Positions 34,246 to 44,200 of a DNA stretch of 64,000 bases are shown here, in pieces. The stretch spans positions 1,178,001 to 1,242,000 of the forward strand of contig NZ_CP035494.1 in the NCBI RefSeq assembly GCF_004135285.1, given 5' to 3'. Within the stretch, counting starts at the first letter, position 1; each line of letters begins with the position of its first letter. Source of the DNA: Microbacterium protaetiae (GTDB lineage: Bacteria; Actinomycetota; Actinomycetes; Actinomycetales; Microbacteriaceae). Below the pieces are notes generated by a model. That model saw only the letters and a list, made by a program, of their open reading frames with translations. It did not search any database and had not been told where the DNA came from. Made by a program: the position numbers and the translations under genes.

Positions 34246-35220
34246 CTACAGGTGTGCGACCGCGATGTCGGCCGTGGGAAGGTCGCCGGGTCGCGGCGCC
34301 ATGGTTCCAGGCAGGGATGCCGCAGCCGCCCCGTGTCGGATCGATGAGACCAGGCACGCGGCCGGGTCGGCCCCGCGCGATTCGGCGAGCAGGTAGCCCG
34401 CGAGCGAGCTGTCGCCCGCCCCGACGGTGCTGCGCACCCGCGTCGGCGGCGGCACTGCGGCATATGCGCCGTCGGGCGTGACCAGCACCGCACCGCGCCC
34501 GCCGAGGGTGATCAGCGCCGCCCCGACCTTCGCCGGCACCAGGGCGCGCCCGAGGCGGGCCGCCGCCTGGGCGAGGTCATTCGCATCGGTCAAGGCGTCG
34601 ACGTCGGCGTCCGCGGCGTCGAGCGAGACGCCGGTCAGCTCGGCCAGCTCGTCGTCGTTGGGCTTGATCAGATCGGGATGCGCCCGCGCCACGACCGCGG
34701 CAAGCGCCGGGCCCGAGGCATCCACGGCCATCCGCGGCGCCGCCGCGCCCCAGCGCTCGCGCACCGCGGTGATGACCTGGGCGTAGAAGTCGTCGGGCAC
34801 GCCGGGCGGCAGCGAGCCGGCCAGAACGACCCAGCGCGCACCCTCGGCGGTCTCGACGACGGCGTTCTGCAGAGCGGTGAGCTCGTCGGCCGAGGGCATC
34901 TCGCCGGGCAGGTTGAGCTTGGTCGTCACTCCCGCGGGGTCGGTGATGGTGACGTTGGCGCGGCAGTGCCCGGCCACCGGCACCGTGCGGGCGGCAAGGC
35001 GCTCGGCGGTCAGCACGGTGCCGTACGGGTCGCCTTCAGCCAGGGGCAGCACGGCCAGGGCAGACGCACCCGCCGCAGCGAGCACGCGCGCGACGTTTAT
35101 GCCCTTTCCTCCGGCGTCTTCACGGGTGGATGCCGCGGCCTGCACGGCGCCCGGCTGCAGCGGCGCGTCGAGCACGATGGTGCGATCCAGCGAGGGATTG
35201 GCGGTGACGGTGACGATCAT
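34246..35220 (-). CDS. fruK: 1-phosphofructokinase
   Basis: The 324-residue PfkB-family kinase starts MIVTVTANPSLDRTIVLDAP. It has the sugar-binding GGKGINVARVLAAAG motif and the catalytic STVGAGDSSLAGYLL with the Asp base. It phosphorylates fructose 1-phosphate from the PTS to fructose 1,6-bisphosphate. The start at 35220 overlaps the fruR stop (ATGA); an ATG three codons earlier is possible. fruA follows after 28 bp. Confidence 0.95.
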   Translation of the reverse strand: MIVTVTANPSLDRTIVLDAPLQPGAVQAAASTREDAGGKGINVARVLAAAGASALAVLPLAEGDPYGTVLTAERLAARTVPVAGHCRANVTITDPAGVTTKLNLPGEMPSADELTALQNAVVETAEGARWVVLAGSLPPGVPDDFYAQVITAVRERWGAAAPRMAVDASGPALAAVVARAHPDLIKPNDDELAELTGVSLDAADADVDALTDANDLAQAAARLGRALVPAKVGAALITLGGRGAVLVTPDGAYAAVPPPTRVRSTVGAGDSSLAGYLLAESRGADPAACLVSSIRHGAAAASLPGTMAPRPGDLPTADIAVAHL

Positions 35221-36002
35221 GCCAGCCACACCTCGACTTCTGCTGTCGTGAGCGCGTCGGCGAGGTCGCCCGGCGGTTCCGTATCTGTCACGAGTACGTC
35301 GATGTCGTCGAGTGCGGCGAATCTGACGAGCGACTCGACGTCGAACTTGCCCGAGTCGGCGACGACGATCACGCGGCGGGCGGCCCGGACGATCGCCGCT
35401 TTGACGGCGGCCTCTTCGGGGTCGGGGGTGCTCAGCCCGAAGGCCGCCGAGATGCCGTTGGTTCCGACGAAGACGATGTCGGGGCGAAGGGCCGAGATGG
35501 CGCCGACGGTGCCGGCGCCCACCGCGGCGGCGGTGACACCGCGCACCCGGCCGCCGACCACGGTGAGAGTGATGTCTGAGACGGTCGCCAGCAGCGGCGC
35601 GAGAGTGAGCGAGTGCGTGACGATGTCGGCCGTGCCCTGCACGGCGGCCAGCCGCCCGGGCAGCTGCTCGGCGATCGCGGCGGTGGTGGTGCCGGCGTCG
35701 AGAAAGACCGATCCACGAAATCCCCGGTCGATCGCCTGCAGGGCGCGGGCGGCGATGGCCGACTTCTGCTGCGCGTTGCGATGGATGCGCTCGGTGAGGC
35801 TCGGCTCGATAGTGCTGCCGCGCTCGAGAGGTACGGCACCACCGTGCACGCGACGCAGAGCGCCGGAGCGCTCGAGGGCGTCGAGGTCACGGCGCACGGT
35901 CTCGGTCGTCACCTTGAACCGCGCCGACAGATCGTGCACACCCACGCGTCCTTCATCGACGAGCAATCTCTCGATGAGCTGCTGACGCTCCATCGCGTAC
36001 AT
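35217..36002 (-). CDS. fruR: DeoR/GlpR-family regulator of the fructose operon
   Basis: The 261-residue protein has the DeoR helix-turn-helix (residues 5-60, VHDLSARFKVTTETVRRDLD) and a sugar-phosphate-sensing C-terminal domain with SVFLDAGTTTAAIAEQL and IVFVGTNGISAAFGL. GGAGG lies 5 nt before ATG 36002. As first gene of fruR-fruK-fruA it is expected to repress the operon and to be released by fructose 1-phosphate or the bisphosphate. Confidence 0.93.
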   Translation of the reverse strand: MYAMERQQLIERLLVDEGRVGVHDLSARFKVTTETVRRDLDALERSGALRRVHGGAVPLERGSTIEPSLTERIHRNAQQKSAIAARALQAIDRGFRGSVFLDAGTTTAAIAEQLPGRLAAVQGTADIVTHSLTLAPLLATVSDITLTVVGGRVRGVTAAAVGAGTVGAISALRPDIVFVGTNGISAAFGLSTPDPEEAAVKAAIVRAARRVIVVADSGKFDVESLVRFAALDDIDVLVTDTEPPGDLADALTTAEVEVWLA

Positions 36003-36085
36003 CTCGGCCTCCTATGGTTTCCCACACGATACAACACAAACCAACAGAGAACAAGGGACAGTTTCTGTGGGACACCTCACGCAAC
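36003..36085 (-). promoter_or_regulatory. fru operon promoter and probable FruR operators
   Basis: This A/T-richer stretch in GC-rich DNA reads TTGTTCTCTGTTGGTTTGTG on the minus strand, with repeated TGTT half-sites like those bound by DeoR-family repressors. CCCACA (36019-36024) and TGTGGG (36067-36072) form an inverted pair around it. It lies directly before the fruR ribosome binding site. Confidence 0.5.
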
Positions 36086-36170
36086 AGCTGCGGTCGACGA
36101 ACCGCAGCACCAGAGCAACCGGCTGTCATCGTCAAACACTCTTCCCAGCAGTGCTCCGTACGGTTGAGGC

Positions 36171-36863
36171 ATGAGAAAGCGTGCCGTCGTCGCGATCACC
36201 GCCGTGGGAGCGGTGCTTGTGGTGGGCGCCCTCGTCGCGTTCGCCGGCCCGGTCTTCTACCGCGACGTGATCGTCGGCGCCCCCGATGCGGTGCCGACCG
36301 TCACGACCAACGCGTCAGCGGGAGCGACTGTCGCACCCGGTGACGTGCAAGGCGACTGGCAGGTCTCCGACGGCTCATATGCCGGATACCGGGTCGACGA
36401 AGTTCTCAACGGCACACACGTGTCCGTCGACGGGCGCACCGACCAGGTGACCGGCGAGGTGACGGTCGACGGCGAGACGGTGACCGCGGCGACATTCACG
36501 GTCGACGTCGCCTCGATCGCCACCGACCAGGGCAGCCGCGACTCGTACTTTCGCAACACGGCGATGCAGACCTTTCGCTACCCCACTGCGACGTTCACCC
36601 TCAGCGAGCCGGTGGCCGCGGCATCCACCCCACGACTCGGGGCGAAGCAGACCGTGACGGCGAGGGGCGCACTGATGCTCGCCGGCACCACGAACGACGT
36701 GTCGGTGACCCTCGACGTCGTCTTCGACGGCACGACGGCGCAGGTGGCCGGCAGCATTCCGATCACCTTCGCCGACTACGGCGTCGAGGCGCCCAGCCTC
36801 GGGTTCGTCACGGTCGAGAAGACGGGCTTCGTCGAGTTCTCGCTGGTGCTGACAAAGAAGTAA
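36171..36863 (+). CDS. YceI-family exported protein
   Basis: The 230-residue protein has an N-terminal hydrophobic helix (7-28) followed by a YceI lipocalin-like barrel (about 60-230): QGDWQVSDGSYAGYRVDEVL, DQGSRDSYFRNTAMQTFRYP and TNDVSVTLDVVFDG. YceI proteins bind polyisoprenoid or similar lipids. The gene stands alone, divergent from fruR. The family is clear; the ligand is unknown. Confidence 0.92.
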   Translation: MRKRAVVAITAVGAVLVVGALVAFAGPVFYRDVIVGAPDAVPTVTTNASAGATVAPGDVQGDWQVSDGSYAGYRVDEVLNGTHVSVDGRTDQVTGEVTVDGETVTAATFTVDVASIATDQGSRDSYFRNTAMQTFRYPTATFTLSEPVAAASTPRLGAKQTVTARGALMLAGTTNDVSVTLDVVFDGTTAQVAGSIPITFADYGVEAPSLGFVTVEKTGFVEFSLVLTKK

Positions 36864-36905
36864 CGGGATGCCGCGCCCACTCGGATCGCGCCCTACCGGC
36901 CCGGC

Positions 36906-37247
36906 TCAGCCGCGCAGGATCTTCTCCATCGCCTTGCCGCGCGCGAGTTCGTCGACGAGCTTGTCGAGATAGCGGATCTTCTGCATGAGCGGGTCGTCGA
37001 TCTCTTCCACCCGCACTCCGCAGACCACTCCGGTGATCAGCGCGGCATTCGGGTTCAACGTCGCATCGGCGAAGAACTCCTGGAACGTCGACGCGTCGTC
37101 GAGGTGCCGTCGCAATGCCACCTCGTCGAATCCGGTCAGCCAGCGGATGATCTGGTCGAGCTCGTCTCTCGTACGCCCTTTACGCTCGGCCTTCGCGACA
37201 TAAAGCGGATAGACCGAGGCGAACGTGGTGCCGAAGATCCGGTGCAC
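36906..37247 (-). CDS. DUF2200-family protein
   Basis: The 113-residue protein matches DUF2200 along its length, with [59 protein letters not shown] and [20 protein letters not shown]. It is predicted soluble and largely helical. The function of the family is not known. Family members often have a few more N-terminal residues (MxxHRIxxMTFASVYP), so the ATG at 37247 gives a near-complete protein. Confidence 0.92.
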   Translation of the reverse strand: MHRIFGTTFASVYPLYVAKAERKGRTRDELDQIIRWLTGFDEVALRRHLDDASTFQEFFADATLNPNAALITGVVCGVRVEEIDDPLMQKIRYLDKLVDELARGKAMEKILRG

Positions 37248-37295
37248 AGTGTCATCGTAACCGCGATCGTTCCGCCCGAGACAGGGCGCTCAGGG

Positions 37296-37874
37296 TCAAC
37301 GCGAGGCCGGTGGCTCGTCGCGGACGCGGCGCCTGTGTACGAGGCGGAAGCCGAGGATGGTGCCCGCGGCGGCGAGGCAGCCGATGCCGATCACCAACAG
37401 CATGAGGTTGTCGCCGAGAATGCCGACCACGATGAACACGACGCCGGCGACCGCCGTCAGCGGCGAGCCGAAAAGCGTCACCACGGTCGGCGGCGTGTAG
37501 CCGCTCGACAGTCCCGCCGCGTAGAACCCGATGATCGCGACGATGAACCCGGCCACCCCGACCACAGCCCACGGCCCCGGGGCGAAGCTGGTCGCCACCA
37601 GTCCGAACAGGGCGATGCCGACGCCGATGCCGGGGATGATCCCCCACGCTCCGGCCATGATCATCCCTCCGGTGATGCCGGCCGCCGCGACGAGGCCGGC
37701 GAACACGCCGACGAACCCACCGAGTATCAGCGCCGAGACCGGGTCTTCGTCCATCGGTGTGATCATGCCCAGCAGCCACGCACCCAGGGCCGTGCCGGCG
37801 AGCAGAGAAACGATCCAGACGACCAACACCACCGGTGTGGGCGGCATGGAGCGAGTCGCAGAGCGCTGGGGCAT
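37296..37874 (-). CDS. Small integral membrane protein
   Basis: The 192-residue protein starting at ATG 37874 (MPQRSATRSMPPTPVVLVVW) has five or six helices rich in Gly/Ala/Val, with an acidic loop PMDEDP and a basic C-terminus (HRRRVRDEPPASR). It looks like an uncharacterised actinobacterial membrane protein. The same frame is open for 1 kb upstream, but that part overlaps the alcohol dehydrogenase gene in antisense and is not coding. No conserved motif is recognised. Confidence 0.72.
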   Translation of the reverse strand: MPQRSATRSMPPTPVVLVVWIVSLLAGTALGAWLLGMITPMDEDPVSALILGGFVGVFAGLVAAAGITGGMIMAGAWGIIPGIGVGIALFGLVATSFAPGPWAVVGVAGFIVAIIGFYAAGLSSGYTPPTVVTLFGSPLTAVAGVVFIVVGILGDNLMLLVIGIGCLAAAGTILGFRLVHRRRVRDEPPASR

Positions 37875-37958
37875 ATCGTCAGCGTAGCGGCCGCGAACCG
37901 GGGTTCCGATGTGCAGTACATTGCTGGGCAACGCGCATGCTTGAGCCGAGGGAGACTC

Positions 37959-39062
37959 ATGAAGATCACCGGGGCCGTTCTCGACGAGATCGGGCGCAAC
38001 CGCCCGTTCGCTCGCTCGCAGCCGCTCACGATCAGCGCGCTCGAGCTCGACGCGCCCCACGCCGGAGAGCTGCTGGTGCGCATCGAAGCGGCGGGCGTGT
38101 GCCACTCCGATCTGTCGGTGGTCGACGGAAACCGGCCCCGGCCGGTCCCGATGCTTCTCGGACACGAGGCATCCGGAACCATCGAACGGACAGGAGGCGA
38201 GACCCCCGGCTTCACAGTCGGCGACCGCGTCGTCATGTCGTTCCTGCCGCGGTGCGGGCAGTGCGCCGCGTGCCAGACCGACGGGCGCCTGCCCTGCGAG
38301 GTCGGCAGCCGCGCCAACAACGCCGGCGTGCTGATGGCCGGCGGGTCGCGCCTGCGTCGCGATGGGCAGACCGTGCACCATCATCTGGGCGTCTCGGGAT
38401 TCGCTACGCACGCGGTGGTCGACCACCGCTCGGCCGTCGTGGTGGGGCGGGATGTCGCACCCGACATCGCCGCGGTACTCGGCTGCGCCGTGCTCACCGG
38501 AGGTGGGGCGGTGATCAACGCCGGCGAGATCCAGCCCGGGCAAGACGTCATCGTCGTCGGGTTGGGCGGTGTGGGCATGGCCGCGCTGATCACGGCGATC
38601 TCGCTCGGGCACGGACGTGTGATCGGGATCGACGCGCTGCAGGCCAAGCTCGATCGCGCCCGTGAGCTGGGCGCCGATGACGCGATGACGCCCGGTGATG
38701 CCGTGGCCACTGGGCTGCGCGCGCCTCTGGTTGTTGAGGCGGCCGGGCATCCGCGGGCGTTCGAGACGGCGTTCGCCCTGACCGCCCCGGGCGGCCGCAC
38801 CGTGACCGTCGGGCTGCCGGCACCGACCGCAACGAGCACAATCACGCCGCTGACCATCACGGCCGAGGCGCGTACGATCGTCGGCTCGTATCTGGGTTCG
38901 GCGGTGCCGAGTCGCGACATCCCGCGCTATGCGCAGCTGTGGCGCGAGGGACGCCTGCCCGTCGAGGCGCTGATTTCGAGCCGGATAGCGCTCGACGACA
39001 TCAACGCCGCGATGGACACCCTCGCCGCGGGCGAGGCCGTGCGGCAGGTCATCCTGTTCTGA
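37959..39062 (+). CDS. Zinc-dependent alcohol dehydrogenase
   Basis: The 367-residue MDR enzyme has catalytic zinc ligands Cys48 (AAGVCHSDL) and His69-Glu70 (LLGHEASG). Structural zinc ligands are Cys99, Cys102, Cys105 and Cys113 (CGQCAACQTDGRLPC). The NAD motif is VVGLGGVGMAALI and the C-terminus is IALDDINAAMDTLAAGEAVR. It resembles class III-like and aryl alcohol dehydrogenases. The start at ATG 37959 has GGGAG upstream. It is a single gene followed by the left repeat array of the Wadjet region. Confidence 0.93.
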   Translation: MKITGAVLDEIGRNRPFARSQPLTISALELDAPHAGELLVRIEAAGVCHSDLSVVDGNRPRPVPMLLGHEASGTIERTGGETPGFTVGDRVVMSFLPRCGQCAACQTDGRLPCEVGSRANNAGVLMAGGSRLRRDGQTVHHHLGVSGFATHAVVDHRSAVVVGRDVAPDIAAVLGCAVLTGGGAVINAGEIQPGQDVIVVGLGGVGMAALITAISLGHGRVIGIDALQAKLDRARELGADDAMTPGDAVATGLRAPLVVEAAGHPRAFETAFALTAPGGRTVTVGLPAPTATSTITPLTITAEARTIVGSYLGSAVPSRDIPRYAQLWREGRLPVEALISSRIALDDINAAMDTLAAGEAVRQVILF

Positions 39063-39886
39063 GGGATGCCGCCGCGCGGCGGGTGGCGCGAAGCGCGGGG
39101 CGCGGCCGATCCGAGTAGCGCACGCCGATCCGGGCAGCGCGAGCCGATCCGGGTAGCGCACGCAGATCCAGGTAGCGCGAGCAGCCCCGCCACCGCCACC
39201 AGGTCAGCCCCCGGCACGACGCGCTACTCCAATCTGCATTCGCGCATGCAAATGTCAGGCGCGAACGCGGAAACCGACAGCGCGAACGCGGAAAAGGACA
39301 GCGCGAACGCGGAAAAGGACAGCGCGAAGCGCGGGGCGCCGCCGATCCGAGCAGCGCACGCAGATTCGGGTAGCGCACGCAGATCCGAGCAGCGCGAGGA
39401 GCCCCGCCACCGCCACCAGGTCAGCCCCGGCGCGACGCGCTACTCCAATCTGCATTCGCGCATGCAAATGTCAGGCGCGAACGCGAAAAGGGACAGCGCG
39501 AAGCGCGGGCCGCCGCCGATTCGAGTAGCGCACGCAGATCCGAGCAGCGCACGCAGATCCGGGTCGCGCACGCAGATCCGAACAGCGCGAGGAGCCCCGC
39601 CACCGCCACCCGGTCAGCCCCCGGCACCACGCGCTACTCCAATCTGCATTCGCGCATGCAAATGTCAGGCGCGAACGCGAAAACCGACAGCGCGAAGCGC
39701 GGGGCACCGCCGATCCGAGCAGCGCACGCAGATCCGAGCAGCGCGGGCCGATTCGAGTAGCGCGAGCCGATCCGGGCAGCGCGAGCCGATCCAGGCAGCG
39801 CACGCCGGGTCGAACAGCGCGAGCCGATCTGGGCAGCAAAACGCCGATCCGGATAGCGCGGGGAGCGCACGGCCCACCGGCCGCGC
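39063..39886. repeat. Left three-unit repeat array flanking the Wadjet operon
   Basis: A core starting GCGCTACTCCAATCTGCATT and continuing CGCGCATGCAAATGTCAGGC occurs at 39222, 39437 and 39631 (spacing 215 and 194 bp). After each core come GCGCGAACGCGGAAA-type units and then tandem 19-mers such as CGCAGATCCGAGCAGCGCA. The 19-mer is close to the reverse complement of the first part of the core (GCAGATTCGGGTAGCGC against GCGCTACCCGAATCTGC), so strong foldback structures are possible. The same array in the same orientation lies at 46.8-47.35 kb. No gene is supported here. Confidence 0.9.
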
Positions 39887-39887
39887 C

Positions 39888-41051
39888 TCACCCGAACCGT
39901 GGCGTGAGGCGCTGCAGCGCCCACTCCCAATCGATGCGCTCCTGCTCCAGGCGCACCCCGGCGCCGAACCGGTCGGTCACGAGGTCTTCGTACAGGGCGT
40001 GCTCCGCGGCATCCAGTCTCGGCAGTACCGCGTTGGTCCCCGCATCCTCCTGCACCCACCGTTCACGGTGCGCGAGCAGAGTCTCACGGTCCATCAGGAT
40101 CGACTCCGCCTGCGGCAACCACGCGCGCACGCGGTTGAGAATGCCGAACCCATGCGTATCGAGGTCGCCCCAGTACAGCACGGGCACGTCGGCCAGCCAG
40201 GCCAGCGACGCCGGCTGGTCGGCGTCGTATCCCTTGCCCCACAGCACGACGCCACCGGCCGGTACCGGAACACTTAGGTAAGTGATCTCGTTTTCCACGA
40301 TCAACGCGCTGTGCAGCCGGGCAGTCAGCGCTCCGAGTTCGTCGACGCGGAATGACGCCTCGCTCAGCTCCGCCGGAAATCCGAACACCGCTGGGTCGAA
40401 GCGCAGCCGCACCATCGCGGGCTTGGCTGCCAGCCCGAGCCCGCGGACGAAGCCTGCCGCCGAGCCAGACACACCGAGCATGTCGGCCAGCGGTGCCCGA
40501 TGCTGTTCGATGAACTTCGTGTCGACGCCGGGCGCGTCGACCTGGCGCAGGTACCGGCCCGAGCCGCGATGCCCGTCGAGCCATCGATACGCGGCCAGCA
40601 GCGGCTGCCACGACGCAGACAACGGTATCGCCGCACGCGGGTGCGCGAGCGCCCACTCCTGCGCTGCGCGTACCTCGCTCGCCTCGGCGACGAGCCGACG
40701 GAACGCTTCGGCGTCATCGGCAACTCCGAGCAGGCGCCATGCCTGCGCGTAGGTCGAGACGATCGCCCGCACCGGCACCTCGGTCGCGCCTGAGACCCGT
40801 CCGCCGATGCGTCCGCGCTGCACGTCATATGCGAGGCCGTCGCGCGAACCGCGCACAACGGCATCCACCCACGTGCGGGCCGCGTCGAAGTGCTCCCCGA
40901 GGTCGGCGGCAGAGGGATGCCGCAACGGCACCTCGATCGTCGGGAACACGTCGCCGCCCGCATAGGCGCGGGGAAGGGAGCCGTCGTTCCACCGTCGACG
41001 CGCGGCGTCGCGAATGCCGTCGACGCCGGTCCAGCGGGCAGGGTCGGTCAT
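39888..41051 (-). CDS. jetD: JetD, Wadjet nuclease subunit (DUF3322-DUF2220, Toprim)
   Basis: The 387-residue protein has an N-terminal DUF3322 region (about 1-190) and a C-terminal DUF2220 Toprim-type domain with the acidic motif VLYWGDLDTHGFGILNRVRA, preceded by VENEITYLSVP. In Wadjet systems JetD cleaves closed circular plasmid DNA after loop extrusion by JetABC. It is last in jetA-jetB-jetC-jetD but is separated from jetC by a 178-bp repeat block, an unusual gap in an otherwise overlapping operon. Confidence 0.93.
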   Translation of the reverse strand: MTDPARWTGVDGIRDAARRRWNDGSLPRAYAGGDVFPTIEVPLRHPSAADLGEHFDAARTWVDAVVRGSRDGLAYDVQRGRIGGRVSGATEVPVRAIVSTYAQAWRLLGVADDAEAFRRLVAEASEVRAAQEWALAHPRAAIPLSASWQPLLAAYRWLDGHRGSGRYLRQVDAPGVDTKFIEQHRAPLADMLGVSGSAAGFVRGLGLAAKPAMVRLRFDPAVFGFPAELSEASFRVDELGALTARLHSALIVENEITYLSVPVPAGGVVLWGKGYDADQPASLAWLADVPVLYWGDLDTHGFGILNRVRAWLPQAESILMDRETLLAHRERWVQEDAGTNAVLPRLDAAEHALYEDLVTDRFGAGVRLEQERIDWEWALQRLTPRFG

Positions 41052-41229
41052 CGGATCGTCCTGTGCGTTTCGACTCGCCGCTGCGCGGCTCGCTCAACGC
41101 GCGGGAGCCCAACGCGCGGAAGCCCACCGAGCGGGAGCTCAACGAGCGGAAGCCCAGCGCGCGGGATCCCAACGGGCGCGGCCCGCACCTGCGCGGCTCG
41201 CTCAGCGCGCGGGAGCCCAACGAGCGTCA
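41052..41229. repeat. Repeat block inside the jet operon, between jetC and jetD
   Basis: It starts with CGTTTCGACTCGCCGCTGCG and GGCTCGCTCAACGCGCGGGA, a copy of the dispersed REP-like element. It then decays into 10-11-bp repeats such as GCGCGGGAGCCCAACGAGCG. The stretch keeps no gene and separates two genes that normally touch. Confidence 0.85.
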
Positions 41230-44200
41230 TCACGCGCGCTCCGCCGCCGCCAGCGCGCTCGCCCGCTGCTGCTCGCGGAACTCCTCGATCGTGAGCGTGC
41301 GCACCCGTGAGGCTGCCCCGGTCGGGTTGTCGACGAAGCCGATCGCGCTGACATACGGCTCGATCACATGCACCTTCTGCAGCGGGGTGACGATCAGCAG
41401 CTGCAGGCCGAGCTTGGCGAACAGCTCCAGCGCATACCGGGTCGAGGCATCCGACCCCCGTCCGAACGCCTCGTCGATGACGACAAAACGGAAGTCGCGC
41501 GAGGCGACCTGGCCCCACTGCAGTTTGAACTGATAGGCGAGGGATGCCGCAAGAATCGTGTAGGCGAGCTTCTCTTTCTGTCCGCCCGATTTGCCGTCGG
41601 AGTCGGTGTAGTGCTCGAATTCCTCGCCGGTGGTGCGATCCTGCTCGCTGGCGGCGAACGTGAACCAGGTGCGCACGTCGGTGACGCGGCGAGTCCAGGT
41701 GCGGTCGGTCTCGGCGTGACCAGGCCGACCCTTGAACCTCTCGATGAGTGCACGAATCTGCTCGAACTGCCGCTCGGGATCACCTCCGTCGGTGGCCAGC
41801 GCGTCGGTCGTCGCCTCGCGCAGGTCGCTGCGGAACCGCCGAACCTCTTGGTTGACGGTGGGCTCGGCGACGAGCACGATGATCCGCCCGGGGTTGTAGT
41901 CGATCGCTTCGAGCGCCTGGTTGATCGTCTCGATGCGCACGCGGATCTCGTCGGCCTGCTTGCGCAGCCACGCATTGAAGCCGACGAGCTCTCGCATGGC
42001 GTTCGTGTTCAGCTGGTGCCGGAACTCGCTCTCGAATCGCGGCAGGTCATCGCGCTGCACACGTTCGTGCAGCGCGCGGAAGTCGCCGATCGACCGGATG
42101 TCGGCATCCATCTCGTCGCGCAGCGCCGGCCAACGCCGCAGGAACTCGCCCATCTGCTGCTGGATGCTGGTGGTGTAGCCGTTCATCTCGCGTTGGGCGG
42201 CGTCGATGGCACTGTTGAGCCCACCGATGAGCGTCTGCGCGAGCCGGTCGCAGCCGTCGATCGTGCGCAGGTCTTTGCGCCCGGCGCGCTCGGACAGGCT
42301 CGGATACAGTGCCCGCGCACGAGCGAGAACATCGTCGTCGAGCGAGGCGATCGTCTCCTGTTCACGCCTCTCACGCTGGGCGAGGGTGTCGCGGGTGGTG
42401 CGCAGCGCGCCGATCCGGCCGATGACGTCGTCGTACTCTGCACGCAGCCGCGCGTCTTCGGCGTCGAGCCCGGCCAGTTGCTCATCGATCGCCGTCAGTC
42501 GACTCGACCCTGCCACCAGGGCACGGCGCTCGTCTTCCAGGGTCGCCAGTTGAGCCGCCGCCGCCGTCACATCCAGCGGCTGCCACGCCGAATATTGCTC
42601 GAGGGCGGCAAGTGCCTGCCCGCGTGCGGCCAGGGCCGCGGCATCCGTATCGATGGCCGCCAGGGCATGTTCGATCTCGGCGAGCGCGTCGTCGTGTTCG
42701 GCGAGTTCGGCTTGCAAAGCGGCGAGTTTCTCTTCGCTGCCGCGGCCCAGCACCCATGAGCGCGGATCGGTGACCGCCCGCCGGTCGTCCTTCTCGTGCC
42801 GGTCGCGGTCGCGGATCAGGCCCTGTACGGTGACGGCGCGGTCTTCCTGCTGCAGCTGGGCGACCGATGAGGCCAGCACGTGGTCGGCACGGCGTTCCAG
42901 CTCGCCGCGCAGGAACTCCTCGAACGATCCTGGTTCGACGGTGACCGCGTCGGCCAGCCGGGGCCCCTCATGCGCGGCCGGGATGGTGCGCACGCGCCGT
43001 TCGGCCACCCGCAGGTAGACGAGATGCGCGTTCAGCCGGTTGTCGTTGACCCACTGCGACACCTGCGAGTACAGGCGCTGCGGCACCAGCAGCGACAGGG
43101 CGAACCCACGCAGCACGCGCTCGGCGGCGCCGCGCCACGGGGCGAAGTCGTCGCGGATGTCCAGAAGCTCGGCCGCGAACGGCACCTCGGTCTCGTCGAG
43201 GCCGAGCTGGGCGCACAGGGTGTGCCGCACGCGATCGAGGTCGGCGGGCAGGCTGTTGCGGCGGGTGGCAAGTCCCTCGAGCTCGTCGGACACTCCCCGC
43301 CGAGCGTGCCGCACCTCGGCGCGCCGGTCGAACAGCGGCTCCTGTCGTGCGCGCAGCGCTGTGCGGTCGTCGTCGAGCCGTGCCCGGCCTGCGGCGACAG
43401 CTTCGACACGCGCGCGGAAGTCGGTTTCTGTCTCGACGGGCTCCATCGCCAGGGCGCTCAGCTGCGCGCTGTAGGCGCGGAACCGTTCGACGCGTTCTTC
43501 GTGCACGGCGTGCGCCTGCGGAATCTCGTGCTCCAGCGCGCTCAGCCGGTCACCGCCGACGCCTGCACGTTCGAGCACGAGCCGGTCGCGTTCAGGAACG
43601 AGGGCGTCCCGTGCCCCGCCGATCTCACCCTTGCGCGCGTCGGCGTCGGCAAGCTCGCCATCGGCCGCTGCGACCCCCGCCGCGGCGAGTTCGCGCACCC
43701 GTTCGGCGATGAAGGGGACCACCGCCGAGCGTTCATCGGACAGCTCGCGGTGTCTGGTCGCAGCCAGCTCGAACCTGTCGGCGGCGGCCACCAGCGGGCC
43801 CAGCACTGCGAGCTGCTCGGTGGCGGTGCGCACAGCCTCGTGCGCGGTGACGAGGTTGTCGAAATGGTCGACGATGGCCCGCACCCGGTCGGACGCATCG
43901 ACGGGTTCGAGCATGTGATCGCGCACAAAATCGTTCAGGTTGCCGACGGATTTCATCGACACCGTCTGGTGGAAAAGATCCATCGCCTGCTCGGACGGAA
44001 TGCCCAGCAGACGCCGCAGCCGGCGGTGATATTCGGGGAAGGTGTTGTCGATGTCGGCACCGCGGGCGCGCAATTGCGCGCGCAGCGCCTTCAGGTCAGA
44101 GCCGAACCGGCTGAAATCGGGATCGATCGACAGCGGCACCGATGCCGTCACGAAGAACCGCTCGGGCTGTCCGCCGCTGCGGTCTTTCTGATGGAACACC

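Noticed and set aside
37296..39161. A 621-residue minus-strand fusion
   Set aside because: The N-terminal two thirds are antisense to the zinc alcohol dehydrogenase. Only the last 192 residues look like a membrane protein.
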